A stretch of 64,000 nt of DNA from Bacteroidota bacterium (GCA_025361565.1 JANYKN010000154.1:62001-126000), one strand, 5' to 3'; positions 45,335 through 55,365 are shown, counted from the first letter of the stretch. Notes: generated by a model from the letters alone, not told the origin. A program made the numbers and translations.

Positions 45335-45380
45335 AAAAAGCGATATAAATGAAACCAAAATTTCATTTATACCGCTTCAA
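45335..45380 (-). terminator. Intrinsic terminator between ribH and beta-helix gene
   Basis: AGCG plus TATAAATGAAA (45339-45354) pair with TTTCATTTATA plus CGCT (45361-45376), one mismatch. The T-run is on the minus strand, so it chiefly ends the beta-helix gene, but the hairpin may serve both sides. Confidence 0.75.
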
Positions 45381-45387
45381 TTATATA

Positions 45388-46251
45388 TTACAAAGCTCCT
45401 ATATTTGCGCCACCCTCACCTTTTTTATATGCTGGTGAACTTTTTTTAAGACTATAGTCATTTGCCTCAGGATTCTTAAATTCAGGTGCAGTTCCAAAAA
45501 TATTATTTCCATTGTCTTTCATATCTTCAACTAGGGATGATCCCTGAATTAGAGAATATGATATTTTAGGATGGCTTTCACCATTCATATAAAATGTATT
45601 GGTATTTGTCCAGATAATTGTGTTAATAATATCGGGAGAAGATCCGGTATTACATTCAATTGCATATTCGTTTCCAACAAGCGTATTGTTTTTAAATAAT
45701 GGATTTGAACCCTCTTTGCAATTAAAAGCAGTCCATCCATTGTTGATAAATAAGCAATTTTCTACTGTTCCTGTCGAATTATTGAACGAAACCGCCCCAG
45801 TTGCGTTATCGCCAGTTTTTACAATTACACCCCGAATATAATAAGAAGCTTCAAACCAGCAATATTTGAGAACATTGTCTTTGCTTCTTGAATCAATTGC
45901 TATATTTCCCCAAAAACCGGTACCACCAAAGCGACTAAAAGTTATCATTTTTTTCTTCGAGCCTTCTGCTTTTATCGTCCCATTAACCCTTAAAAATCCC
46001 AAATTGAAGTCTCTATTGATATTTCCTTCAACAGAATAATCGCGCTCTTCGCCTGTTTTAAATTTCACAACTACACCCGGTTTTATTATAAGCATTTTCC
46101 CTTCAGGAATTATTGCTTCTCCCTCAATAATATAGGGAGATTTTCCCTTAGTCCATGTTCCAAAGACTTCTTGTTTGTCCACAATGCTAGTTTGTGCACA
46201 AATACTTGTTACACAAAAAAGTGCAACAATTGATAATAAAGTTAGTTTCAT
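45388..46251 (-). CDS. Secreted right-handed parallel beta-helix protein
   Basis: 287 residues from ATG 46251 (ATG 46257 also possible). Signal peptide MKLTLLSIVALFCVTSICAQ. The mature part has the repeating pattern of a right-handed beta-helix: RVNGTIKAEGSKKKMITF, NVLKYCWFEASYY, GTVENCLFINNGWTAFNC, NPLFKNNTLVGNEYAIEC and SPDIINTIIWTNT, each about 22 residues apart. Such domains bind or cleave polysaccharide or act as adhesins. No catalytic residues can be named and there is no C-terminal sorting domain. Function unknown. Confidence 0.85.
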   Translation of the reverse strand: MKLTLLSIVALFCVTSICAQTSIVDKQEVFGTWTKGKSPYIIEGEAIIPEGKMLIIKPGVVVKFKTGEERDYSVEGNINRDFNLGFLRVNGTIKAEGSKKKMITFSRFGGTGFWGNIAIDSRSKDNVLKYCWFEASYYIRGVIVKTGDNATGAVSFNNSTGTVENCLFINNGWTAFNCKEGSNPLFKNNTLVGNEYAIECNTGSSPDIINTIIWTNTNTFYMNGESHPKISYSLIQGSSLVEDMKDNGNNIFGTAPEFKNPEANDYSLKKSSPAYKKGEGGANIGAL

Positions 46252-46805
46252 AAGCATGAATTTAGATTTAGTAAAAAATGTAAACGGTAAATTCCATTAA
46301 AATCTCATAAACTAAATTACTAAAATTGAAGCATTATTTCACTATAACACTTGATTTATTTAATTTATAAGTTTAATTCATTGATAAATGTGAATTTAAT
46401 TGTTGGGTATTTCTTATAATGAGGAAGCAATGTTAATCTAAAAATATTTTATTTTAGGAAAGGTCAAATATAAAATTTCGTGACTAATCACCCTAATTAT
46501 GCCACAGATTCACAGATTGTTAACTATTGTACTTGTCAAGAAAACAAAACAATTTTCATAAAATTTGACTCTACAATTGCCAAATGGATTTGTAGAGTTT
46601 GATTAAATCTGTGAATCTGTGGCATTTATATCATTCATAGTATTACACTATAACACTGATTAGTTACAAAATTTCAATAAAATATTACACCGAAAATATC
46701 AGCTGCAAGCATATTGACGGGAAAGATGAAGGGAGAAAAGCAACTGTCTGTATAATTGGGGCTTAAATCGTTTGTTTTGAACACAAATAGGCATACTATG
46801 GAGCG
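46252..46805. other. Intergenic region holding MITE-like element
   Basis: About 550 AT-rich bases. Contains the 127-bp inverted-repeat element listed separately and two copies of CACTATAACACT flanking it (about 46340 and 46645). No gene seen. Confidence 0.5.
46499..46625. mobile_element. MITE-like element with 20-bp perfect terminal inverted repeats
   Basis: ATGCCACAGATTCACAGATT at 46499-46518 is the exact reverse complement of 46606-46625. Within it ACTCTACAA (about 46568-46576) and TTGTAGAGT (about 46590-46598) form an inner hairpin, so the whole 127 bp can fold. There is no coding capacity. No clear target-site duplication is visible at the ends. It resembles the short, genome-dispersed inverted repeats of Bacteroidota genomes. 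Confidence 0.6.
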
Positions 46806-48179
46806 TTATAATCCTTTGGATTCCTCACGAAACAAATCGCGTTGAATTTCTGAATTTTCTTTCATTACTTCAACATTAGTAGCTAAATCGTCCACGATAT
46901 TGGCATTTGTCTGTGCAGCGTTATTTATCTCAGACATTCCAATATTAATTTGGGTAATATTATTGATTTGTTCCATCAAGGCTTCCGAAATTTTGGTCAT
47001 TAATTCTGTTGTTTTTTCAGAATTGTCAACTATAGCAGTTAAATAATCGTTGGATTGATCAGATACCGAAAGACCTTCATTTACGAGGCTTATAATATCT
47101 TTGGCAGATTTTTGACTTTGTTCAGCCAACTTTTTAATACCATTGGCCACGGCAGAGAATCCTCTGCCTGATTTGCCAGCCCTAGCAGCTTCAATGGCTG
47201 CATTTAAGGATAAAATATTGGTTTGTCTGGCAATATCCTGTATTATTGAAATACGTGTGGCTATATCCCTAATTGATGATATTACACGTTTTAGCAATCT
47301 TTCGCTACGCCTGACAACCATAGTTCGTTCACCGGATGATTGAGCCGCCAAGCTGGCATATTCAGCATTTTTCAAAATGGATTCGTTCAAAATCTCAATA
47401 GTCGATGACATTTCTTCAATATTGATTGCTTGCTTATTTGTGCTGGAATTCAAACTTTGGGTTAAATCATTAATAACCACACTCATTTCAAGCATAGAAT
47501 CCGAAGTTATTGAAACCGCTTCGAATGCATTAATTGCTTTATCTTTTTGTATTTCAGCTTGTTGTGCTTGCCTATCACCATAATGAATAGATTTTTGAAT
47601 TATTTTGGAGGCAACAATAAGTACAACAGTTATAATAAAAACGGAAAATTCATAATTAATAATTCCAATTTTAGAATAGCCTAAATATTGATCTGAATAC
47701 TCTGTAATTTTTAAAAAATAGAAGCTCAGAGTTCCAACAGCAATGAACACTGCACTTAAAATAATGACAAAGTCCGAAGCAAATAAAATGCATAAAACTA
47801 AAAAAGCCAATAAAAAATAAAATTCATCAATATACTCGTGCATTGCAAAGTTTACTGATGGCATATGAATATTAATTATCTGAAGAAAAATTAGCGCAAG
47901 GGTGAAAAAATTTCCAGCAATCTTAAAATGCACTTTCTTTACCAGAAACAAATTTATAAGGAGAATAAAAAAAGCAAAAAAATTAATATAAAATTTAGCA
48001 TTAGAATCAGTAAACAAAATAGCAAATACATATACAGAATTCAAAAGAATTCCAGCAAAATTTAAAACAACAAATGCTGATGCTTTTTGCCTGATAATAT
48101 AGGATTCATTTTCTACATTAGACAAAAAAAAGTGAAGAAAAGCTTTATACCCTTTTTTAATTGTTCCTCTAATTTTCAT
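46806..48179 (-). CDS. Methyl-accepting chemotaxis-type transducer with membrane-embedded sensor
   Basis: 457 residues. Six or so TM helices fill residues about 30-195 with only short loops, and no periplasmic ligand domain or HAMP domain is visible. The C-terminal half is an MCP signalling helix bundle with the invariant hairpin tip [41 protein letters not shown]. In chemotaxis this tip controls CheA/CheW. No che or gliding gene lies in the window, so the output is unknown; it may act in gliding or type IV pilus taxis, or in a non-chemotactic pathway. Confidence 0.88.
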   Translation of the reverse strand: MKIRGTIKKGYKAFLHFFLSNVENESYIIRQKASAFVVLNFAGILLNSVYVFAILFTDSNAKFYINFFAFFILLINLFLVKKVHFKIAGNFFTLALIFLQIINIHMPSVNFAMHEYIDEFYFLLAFLVLCILFASDFVIILSAVFIAVGTLSFYFLKITEYSDQYLGYSKIGIINYEFSVFIITVVLIVASKIIQKSIHYGDRQAQQAEIQKDKAINAFEAVSITSDSMLEMSVVINDLTQSLNSSTNKQAINIEEMSSTIEILNESILKNAEYASLAAQSSGERTMVVRRSERLLKRVISSIRDIATRISIIQDIARQTNILSLNAAIEAARAGKSGRGFSAVANGIKKLAEQSQKSAKDIISLVNEGLSVSDQSNDYLTAIVDNSEKTTELMTKISEALMEQINNITQINIGMSEINNAAQTNANIVDDLATNVEVMKENSEIQRDLFREESKGL

Positions 48180-48371
48180 CTTCTAAAAATACAAATTTTA
48201 ACAACTTAATCAAAGTTAAATTAGATTTTGGAATAAAAAACAGGTATAAAAAGAAATTTATTGGGTATAATTATGGAAAAAGTCTAAATAAACCAGTCAA
48301 ATTAAAATCAAAATGCTTGCAATATCTTAATTAAGATGTTGTTAGCCTAAAGATTAATATCCATGTTCGGA

Positions 48372-49163
48372 TTAAATTTCAACTATGGCTTCATTTGGTA
48401 ACCAACCTACTTTTCCATCATTCAGTTTTATTTCTTTCCAGCCTTCAGAATTGTCAATAATTGAAACTTTAAGGCCTTCGTGAATTATAAACAGAACAGT
48501 TCCACTTTCATTGGGCGAACTTTTTACCGAAACCGATTGGCTAAATACGATAGCAGTATTATGACTGTTCAATACCTGATTTTGTTTATAAGAAGCATAA
48601 AAGCATACTATAGAAATTAAAATAAAGGAGATTCCAAAATAGAAAGATAACTTTCTGAATAATAATGATTTGGAGAATAGAAACAATAATGCTAAGCTTA
48701 AAAATGAAATAAAAGTAACAATACTAAAAATCCCCCATCCTTCGGTAGAAAATAAATTAAGAAATAGCTGTAACCAATTAATTAAAAAGAACTTAGGGAC
48801 TGATTCTATTTTATCCTGCACAAACTTCTGACAAAATTCCAGGTTTATAAGAATATTATCATCATTGGGCTTAAGTTTTTTAGCCCGTTCATAATTCAAA
48901 ATAGCTGATTTGTAATCCCCAATTCTATAATAAGCATTGCCCAGGTTATAGTACAATTCCGCAGCGCTATACCCAGATTTTACAAGCTTTTCATATAGAT
49001 CTACTGATTTTTGAAATTCTCCGGCTGTGTATGCCTTGTTTGCATCTTTTAAAACTTTGTAATCATCTGCAGTTTGCGCCTGGATACCAAATTGAAAAAT
49101 CCATGACAAAGCGAAAATCAGAATGACTGAAAATTTGAAACTATTTGCAATAGATTTTGCCAT
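48372..49163 (-). CDS. batE: BatE: TPR and SH3-like membrane protein
   Basis: 263 residues. Signal/TM at the N-terminus ending GIQAQT, then TPR repeats (AYTAGEFQKSVDLYEKLVKSG, AELYYNLGNAYYRIGDYKSAILNYERA), two TM helices (about 150-200) and a C-terminal SH3-like domain (SVSVKSSPNESGTVLFIIHEG, GWKEIKLNDGKVGWLP). This matches BatE of the Bacteroides aerotolerance locus, last gene of the operon. The bat genes are thought to build an envelope complex involved in stress tolerance; molecular function is unproven. Confidence 0.88.
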   Translation of the reverse strand: MAKSIANSFKFSVILIFALSWIFQFGIQAQTADDYKVLKDANKAYTAGEFQKSVDLYEKLVKSGYSAAELYYNLGNAYYRIGDYKSAILNYERAKKLKPNDDNILINLEFCQKFVQDKIESVPKFFLINWLQLFLNLFSTEGWGIFSIVTFISFLSLALLFLFSKSLLFRKLSFYFGISFILISIVCFYASYKQNQVLNSHNTAIVFSQSVSVKSSPNESGTVLFIIHEGLKVSIIDNSEGWKEIKLNDGKVGWLPNEAIVEI

Positions 49164-49249
49164 ATTTCTTTATTTAATTGATTTACAATTATATGATGAT
49201 AAGCATTTAATTTCTTAATTTAAAGCTTCGATACATAATTTCTAATAAA

Positions 49250-51046
49250 TTATAAAACTTCAACCAGCTTATTGATGATATTTCTTGCTTTTTGGTAATC
49301 TTGCTCAATTTGATTTTCAATAGAAACAGGAGCATATTTTGCAAATTCACAATTATTAATTACTTCAATAAAATCATCAATAATCTGACTGTCAATATTT
49401 TGCTTCAATAAGGTTTCTTTTGCAGTTTCCCTCGATAAATCCGAAGTAGGTATATTGAGTTTATCGCCTAAATATCCCCATAAAGCTTTTATTACCTCAG
49501 TATAAAAAGCCTCTTTGTTACCAAGATTCATATATTTTGCAGCCTCTTTAAGCCTTTTTAAAGATATCTTATTGGCTTTCTTATTTTTTAATAATGCAAG
49601 ATTTTGGCTTTGCTTAATTTTTTCTCTTAGAAAGAAAATCAAGGTTATAAAAATCAAAAATGAAATCAAATAGCTTAAAATGAATCCCAAACTACCAAAA
49701 AAATGTTGATTTTTCCTTTGCAATTGAAAATCGTTTTCCATTATATACCGTATATCAGCGCCGATAGATTGAACTTCTTCTTTTGATAAACCTGTAGTAG
49801 AACTAATTGACTGGTTATTTTCTCCTTTGGCAATTTTAAAGTGGATTTCTTTTGATGTTAAGGTTTTATAACTTTTAGAATCTATATCAAAGTAACTAAA
49901 TTGAATGCCTGGAAGGTTAAACTCACCAGGTTCTCGAGGAATGACCAGGTATTCATATGTATTGGTTCCTTTTGCACCTGAAATTGAATTGCTGAGATTG
50001 TTAACAATCTTCGGATCATACACTTCGAATGTATTTGGAAATGCGACATTGATTTTATCTATAATTTTTAAATTTCCATTGCCAGATACAGTAACCTTTA
50101 AAGTGATACTTTCATTACTTTTCAATTCAGTCCTGTCAACCTTTACGTCAAATGTAAAATTAGAACCTACAGCTCCGGTAAACGAAGCCGGTTTATTCTC
50201 AGGCAGAGGCAGAACATTGATGGTCTTGGGAGAACTTTTCAACTTTTTGACCACATCATTATAAACGTCAACCATTTCGCCAAAAAAGTTTCTTCGCCTA
50301 CCAACCTTTTGTTGAACAACACCCTCCATTTCAAAAGGATCGATCGTTATTTTACCACTTTGCTGAGGAAAAAGAACAGATTGTCTTATAACACCTGTCG
50401 AGTATATTTTTCCATTTACATTTTCCCTTTGAAGACTAATCTGCTGGGCTTGTTTAATATCTTCTGACCAAAAACCAGTGTAAGCCGGGAATTTTACATC
50501 ATTGATATTTTTTAAGCCTGCACGATCATATACTTTTAGGGTAGATATTAATTGTTCACCCTGATAAACAGTTGTTTTACTGAGATTAATCTGAACAAAA
50601 ATATCACCATCATTGTCTGATGTAACTGGCTGATTATCAATATCTGGTACTGAATTACTATTAGATGTACCCTTAATTGCCTCAATGGTAATTGGATTTG
50701 AGTAATATACTTTACCATCCACATTTACCGAAGCCTTGCCTACAGTAAATTTACCTTCTTTCCGTGCCTGTATGATGTAAGAATAAGTAATTGCAATTTC
50801 CTGAGAAGTTTTGCCGTTGATATATTGAAAACTGGTACTGGTTGAATTACTGGGACCTGCAAGAACATTAAAATCACCAAGACTTGGTGGATTAAAATCA
50901 GAGCAATCGGCATTTACTGTAAAATTTAATCTGAAATTCTCACCCACTTCAACAACGTTATTCGCTGAAGCCTTAAAACTTACCTGTGCCATTAATTCAT
51001 TTCCGATACAGGTAAATAGAAGCAAAGTTGTTAAAACATTCTTCAT
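49250..51046 (-). CDS. batD: BatD: oxygen-tolerance family membrane protein
   Basis: 598 residues. Signal peptide to about residue 20 (ELMAQ), then a long periplasmic region of Ig-like beta domains (VSFKASANNVVEVGENFRLNFTV; DIFVQINLSKTTVYQGEQL; DVKVDRTELKSNESITLKVTVSGNGNLK), one TM helix at about 448-470 (GFILSYLISFLIFITLIFF) and a cytoplasmic helical tail. This is the BatD (oxygen tolerance, PF13584-type) layout. It lies between batC and batE in the same direction. Confidence 0.92.
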   Translation of the reverse strand: MKNVLTTLLLFTCIGNELMAQVSFKASANNVVEVGENFRLNFTVNADCSDFNPPSLGDFNVLAGPSNSTSTSFQYINGKTSQEIAITYSYIIQARKEGKFTVGKASVNVDGKVYYSNPITIEAIKGTSNSNSVPDIDNQPVTSDNDGDIFVQINLSKTTVYQGEQLISTLKVYDRAGLKNINDVKFPAYTGFWSEDIKQAQQISLQRENVNGKIYSTGVIRQSVLFPQQSGKITIDPFEMEGVVQQKVGRRRNFFGEMVDVYNDVVKKLKSSPKTINVLPLPENKPASFTGAVGSNFTFDVKVDRTELKSNESITLKVTVSGNGNLKIIDKINVAFPNTFEVYDPKIVNNLSNSISGAKGTNTYEYLVIPREPGEFNLPGIQFSYFDIDSKSYKTLTSKEIHFKIAKGENNQSISSTTGLSKEEVQSIGADIRYIMENDFQLQRKNQHFFGSLGFILSYLISFLIFITLIFFLREKIKQSQNLALLKNKKANKISLKRLKEAAKYMNLGNKEAFYTEVIKALWGYLGDKLNIPTSDLSRETAKETLLKQNIDSQIIDDFIEVINNCEFAKYAPVSIENQIEQDYQKARNIINKLVEVL

Positions 51047-51133
51047 CAGTATATTGTTTTATGTAAATGGTTATTCGCTTTTATGAAATTAGTAATGTAC
51101 AATTTTCTAATAACTAATGTCTAATTTCTGGAT

Positions 51134-52138
51134 CTACCAATCCTTCTCTAATTTATTCGTTTTCACGCCTTTGACTTTCTTAAGTTTTCCCTGAACCTCT
51201 TTTTCATCATTTAAAATAGCGTCAAGTATCCGAAGGGCATCTTCTTTCGAAATTTTATCCTTAGGATTTTGTTTAACATCTTGCGAATCAGGCTTACCAT
51301 CGTTATTTGAATCTAAATCCCGATAATCAGGCAATCCATCTTTGTCGCTATCTTGTGGCTTTTCAGGATTTTTCCCAGCTTCTTCGCTATCAGGTTTCCC
51401 ATCGTTGTCAGAATCAGTGTCTTTGTAATCAGGTGTTCCATCCTTGTCAGTATCTCTGGGCTTATCCGGGTTGTTTCCTTTTTCCTCTTTATCTGGGATA
51501 CCATCTCCATCGCTATCATTCTCGCTGGGCTTATTTTGGTTTTTATCCTGATTCTGATCCTGCTTATTTTTATCCTGGTTATTCTTGTCTTGATCCTGCT
51601 TATTTTTATCTTGTTGGTTCTTATCCTTATTTTTCTCGTTTTTGTTTTTCTGATCTTCAAGCATTTTCTTTAATTGCTGGGCATACCCTAAATTAAACTT
51701 GGTTTCGCGATCTGAAGGATTATTTTTTAGTGCCGATTTATAGGATTCAATGCTTTTGTCAATCTGCTTGATTGATTCATCCATTTTTTGTTCCGACAAT
51801 AGCTTTTTTGTTTGATTTAACTGGCTATTGCCAATATTGTGATATAATTTACCCAGCTTTTCTTTATCGGTTGATTTACTGGCCAAATCAGAGAATTGTT
51901 TTATGGCATCGTCATATTTTTCTTGTTTATAAAATGCATCGCCAAGGTTAAACTTTGCTTCAAATGATTCATCATTCGTAGTTACGGCTTTTTGATAGGA
52001 TACTTCAGAATTTCCATAATTCTTGCTAAGATAATCTTCAGTTCCCTGCCTAATATATCGTTTTTCCTTTTGGCTATACATGCCATTTGAAACAAGAATG
52101 ATTAAAACAAGTATAGAAATGTGTTTTATATAACTCAT
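51134..52138 (-). CDS. batC: BatC: TPR protein with thrombospondin-type-3 calcium repeats
   Basis: 334 residues from ATG 52138; the frame extends only to a TTG at 52144. Signal peptide ending GMYSQ, about three TPR repeats, a low-complexity charged spacer of Lys/Asp/Gln/Asn (about 170-205), then four or five Asp-rich repeats (DSDGDGIPD, DTDKDGTPDY, DSDNDGKPDS, DSDKDGLPDY, DSNNDGKPDS) of the thrombospondin type 3/OmpA-linker kind, which bind calcium. BatC proteins usually have the TPR part only, so the calcium-repeat tail is an addition. The gene sits 14 bases after batB. Confidence 0.88.
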   Translation of the reverse strand: MSYIKHISILVLIILVSNGMYSQKEKRYIRQGTEDYLSKNYGNSEVSYQKAVTTNDESFEAKFNLGDAFYKQEKYDDAIKQFSDLASKSTDKEKLGKLYHNIGNSQLNQTKKLLSEQKMDESIKQIDKSIESYKSALKNNPSDRETKFNLGYAQQLKKMLEDQKNKNEKNKDKNQQDKNKQDQDKNNQDKNKQDQNQDKNQNKPSENDSDGDGIPDKEEKGNNPDKPRDTDKDGTPDYKDTDSDNDGKPDSEEAGKNPEKPQDSDKDGLPDYRDLDSNNDGKPDSQDVKQNPKDKISKEDALRILDAILNDEKEVQGKLKKVKGVKTNKLEKDW

Positions 52139-52152
52139 ATTCAAATGTTTAT

Positions 52153-53181
52153 TTATGATCTTAAATTAAATATTTTTACTTTTTCCAATTGTTTGTTTTT
52201 TCTGTTTAAAACCAGAAAATCTAACAATAGCAAAACCAATGCTAGAAAAATTACATATTGAAAAACATCTTCATATTCGGAGTAGATGCGCGATTCCAAT
52301 TCTGTTTTGTCTAATTTTTCAATTTCGTCGTATAAGGTCGATAATCCAAATTTTGAATTACTGGCTCTTATATATTTACCACCTCCTGCATCAGCAATCT
52401 GAATGAGCATATTTTCGTCCAAACTAGTCATAATTACATTCCCTGCATTGTCTTTTCTAAAATCACTGCTGCCTTCAATAGGAATTGGAGTTCCTTTTAC
52501 ATCGCCTAAACCAATGGTATAAACCAATATTCCTTTCTCTTTTGCTTCTGCCACAGCATCTAGTGGATTGTCTTCATGATTTTCGCCATCAGTAATAATG
52601 ATTAGAACCTTTTTTTTCTCATTATCCGGACTAAACGATTTCATTGAAAGTCTAATAGCTTCTCCAATTGCAGTTCCTTGCTGCTGAACCATATTTGTAT
52701 TTAGCGATTCCAGAAACATCTTGGTTGAAGTATAATCGGTAGTAATTGGAACCTGAACAAAAGCCTCGCCAGCAAAAACAATCAAGCCAATTTTGTCGTT
52801 TTTTAAATTATCCAGCATCTTTCCAATCGATCGCTTGGCTGCATCCAGTCTGTTAGGCTTCATATCCTCTGCAAGCATACTGTTTGAAACATCAAGGGCA
52901 ATCATTATTTCAACCCCTTCGGTTTTAACCTCACGCAATTTTGCGCCAAATTGTGGCCGCGCAATTGCAAATATAACTAAAGCCAATGCGGCAATAACAA
53001 TCGAAAACTTAATAACTGGTCTCCGTTTAGAAACCAAAGGCATTAAATTTATAATTACATGATTATCACCAAAACTGTCTAGTGATTTCCTTTTCTTTCG
53101 CTGGGTAAATACAAACATCAGAATCAAAACAGGAATGACTGCCAATGCAAATAAATACTCAGGGTTAGCTATATGAAACAT
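52153..53181 (-). CDS. batB: BatB: vWA-domain membrane protein
   Basis: 342 residues. TM helices at about 8-25 and 55-75, a von Willebrand factor A domain with intact MIDAS (ALDVSNSM; D-x-S-x-S; TTDYTST; ITDGENHEDN), and a C-terminal TM helix (VFQYVIFLALVLLLLDFLVL). The metal-dependent adhesion site implies protein-protein contact at the inner membrane, probably with MoxR and the other Bat proteins. Confidence 0.93.
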   Translation of the reverse strand: MFHIANPEYLFALAVIPVLILMFVFTQRKKRKSLDSFGDNHVIINLMPLVSKRRPVIKFSIVIAALALVIFAIARPQFGAKLREVKTEGVEIMIALDVSNSMLAEDMKPNRLDAAKRSIGKMLDNLKNDKIGLIVFAGEAFVQVPITTDYTSTKMFLESLNTNMVQQQGTAIGEAIRLSMKSFSPDNEKKKVLIIITDGENHEDNPLDAVAEAKEKGILVYTIGLGDVKGTPIPIEGSSDFRKDNAGNVIMTSLDENMLIQIADAGGGKYIRASNSKFGLSTLYDEIEKLDKTELESRIYSEYEDVFQYVIFLALVLLLLDFLVLNRKNKQLEKVKIFNLRS

Positions 53182-53281
53182 ATTTTGTTCTGTTTATATT
53201 TATATTCAAATAAGAGCCCAAAAATGAATTACCGATTTATAATTCTCCGCAATACAAACTTTAATGTACCTTGATTCTAAA

Positions 53282-54274
53282 TCAAGGAATCGTTCGTAAG
53301 ACAGTATTCCGAATAATAATATCAAATAAAAGCAAAGCAGCTATAATCAATGCCAAAGGTATATACTCATCGTTTTTGGAGCTGAATTTTTTTACATCAA
53401 CCTTTGATTTTTCAAGCTTGTCAATTTCTTTATAAATATCAATCAACTTTTGGTTGTTGGTTGCCCTAAAATATTTACCATCAGTTAAACTGGATATCTC
53501 TTTTAACATTTTCTCATCAATTTGAACTTCCATGTTCTGATATTGCACACCAAACATGGTTTGAACAGGATAAGGGGCATAACCATTACGGCCAACTCCA
53601 ACTGTGTATACCCTAATTCCAAGACTTTTTGCAATCTGAGCTGCCGTTATAGGGTCAATTGATCCCATGTTGTTAACCCCATCTGTAAGCAAAATAACTA
53701 CTTTGCTTTTGGCCTCACTATCTTTGAGTCTGTTTATTGATGTGGCAAGTCCCATTCCAATGGCTGTTCCATCTTCAATTAAACCTTGTTTTATTTCCTG
53801 AAAAAGATTAATTAATACGGCATGATCTGTTGTAAGCGGACATTGTGTAAAACTCTCACCACTAAATACAACCAAGCCAATCCTATCATATTCACGCCCG
53901 GAAATAAACTCAACTGCTACATTTTTTGAAGCTTCAAGCCTATCCGGTTCAAAATCTCTAGCTAGCATACTGCTCGAAATATCAAGGGCAATAACAATAT
54001 CAATACCTTCGGTTGTCGAATCTTCCCATTTGCTGGTTGATTGTGGCCTGGCGAGAATAACTATAAGTAATGCAATAATCAACATTCTTATGCCAAAAAC
54101 AACATGCCTCAATATATGTTTAAAGCCAATTGGCTGAACATTGAATGCCCGCAAACTTGAAATCTGGATAGAAGTATGGCTTTTTTCATCCTTAAGGATG
54201 TACCAGATTATCATTGGGATTAGAATCACTAATCCATATAAAAATTCGGAATTTGCAAAAACAATGTTTCTCAT
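53282..54274 (-). CDS. batA: BatA: vWA-domain membrane protein
   Basis: 330 residues, paralogous to BatB: two N-terminal TM helices, vWA domain with MIDAS ALDISSSML, TTDHAVL and LLTDGVNNMG, and a C-terminal TM helix. A 100-base gap separates it from batB. It contains FGVQYQNMEVQIDEKMLKEIS, typical of BatA. Confidence 0.93.
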   Translation of the reverse strand: MRNIVFANSEFLYGLVILIPMIIWYILKDEKSHTSIQISSLRAFNVQPIGFKHILRHVVFGIRMLIIALLIVILARPQSTSKWEDSTTEGIDIVIALDISSSMLARDFEPDRLEASKNVAVEFISGREYDRIGLVVFSGESFTQCPLTTDHAVLINLFQEIKQGLIEDGTAIGMGLATSINRLKDSEAKSKVVILLTDGVNNMGSIDPITAAQIAKSLGIRVYTVGVGRNGYAPYPVQTMFGVQYQNMEVQIDEKMLKEISSLTDGKYFRATNNQKLIDIYKEIDKLEKSKVDVKKFSSKNDEYIPLALIIAALLLFDIIIRNTVLRTIP

Positions 54275-54305
54275 TTAAATGTTCTATTTCAAAATCTTAG
54301 ATTGT

Positions 54306-55328
54306 TTATTTTTCAAAACTTACTTTTTCAGGATTATTTAATTCTTCATCAACCTGAATTTTTTCAGCTACAATTGTTCCCTGAACAAATTGATAAGCAT
54401 TCTTCATACTAAGGTCATTTTCGTCAGGCAAAGGCTTGTATTTGGCAAATTTAGTCAAATCAGAAAATGTTAATGTCTGTTTTAAAGCCATATACAAATT
54501 CTGCTCAATGTTTTCGGAATGTTTAAAACTTTCAAGTATTTCGTGGCTGGTGCGCTCAAACGTATGAATTGAGAAGCGATCTTCAATATAAGCCCTCAAA
54601 ATATCAGTTAGCTCAGTATAATAAAGTATTTCTTTTTCGGCTTGCCATAGTTTTTTAGCCTTTAGATCATCTAAAGCCCTTAGAGCTATTATATAAGCTG
54701 GTTCTTTCGGCTTTTCTGGCAACTTTATAAACGGCCTATTCTTATTTCTTCTTTTTATGTATATAACCACCAAAATAATTATAAGCGAAACACCTAATAA
54801 AATTAAAATATAAGGATAATAAAGCTGTAAAAACTCCTTAAATGTCCATGGTGTATCAATGGGTTCTTTAACATCAAATATTTTCAACATCTGAGATGTA
54901 TCAATTTTGGCATATTCTGTTGAATCTATCCGAACTTTATTAACCATCAAAAGCAATGAATCGGTGTATAAAGTATCCAATTTATGCCTGAAGACAAAAG
55001 GAGGCAATTTAAAAATACTGTCATCAAATGCTGTAATGAGTAGCCGCTGGCTAACAATTATTTTTTGATTGTTCAATATTTGGGTGTCAATTTTGGAAGC
55101 TTCCAATAAATCTACACCATCAATTATCTTATCCTTAAATAAAGGAAAAATCACTTTCTCATTTTTAGGCTGTTCAGCACTCAGAGTAAGCCAAACCTGA
55201 TCACCAATTTCAATTGCAATAGAATCGAGTTTGGCTTTCAGCTTTATTTCCTGAGCAATAGAATTTTGAAAGGTGAAAAATCCAATCAATAAGGTAAATA
55301 CTAAATTAATTCTGTGTTTGAAATCCAT
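54306..55328 (-). CDS. Bat-operon membrane protein of unknown function (BatI-like position)
   Basis: 340 residues. Signal peptide ending SIAQE, a periplasmic beta-rich domain (KLKAKLDSIAIEIGDQVWLTLSAEQ), one TM helix at about 168-190 (LYYPYILILLGVSLIIILVVIYI) and a cytoplasmic helical domain (YIIALRALDDLKAKKLWQAEK, YYTELTDILRAYIEDRF). Its layout resembles the DUF4381-type proteins found between DUF58 and BatA genes. It probably joins the same envelope complex. Only about 30 bases from both neighbours. Confidence 0.82.
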   Translation of the reverse strand: MDFKHRINLVFTLLIGFFTFQNSIAQEIKLKAKLDSIAIEIGDQVWLTLSAEQPKNEKVIFPLFKDKIIDGVDLLEASKIDTQILNNQKIIVSQRLLITAFDDSIFKLPPFVFRHKLDTLYTDSLLLMVNKVRIDSTEYAKIDTSQMLKIFDVKEPIDTPWTFKEFLQLYYPYILILLGVSLIIILVVIYIKRRNKNRPFIKLPEKPKEPAYIIALRALDDLKAKKLWQAEKEILYYTELTDILRAYIEDRFSIHTFERTSHEILESFKHSENIEQNLYMALKQTLTFSDLTKFAKYKPLPDENDLSMKNAYQFVQGTIVAEKIQVDEELNNPEKVSFEK

Positions 55329-55365
55329 ATTTTATCAGATTCGAAAATCAGGTGTTTATTTAAAA

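Noticed and set aside
51307-51696. Plus- and minus-strand frames of 106-129 codons over batC
   Set aside because: They are shadows of the low-complexity Lys/Asp repeats of BatC and have biased composition (long Tyr/Ile/Arg runs).
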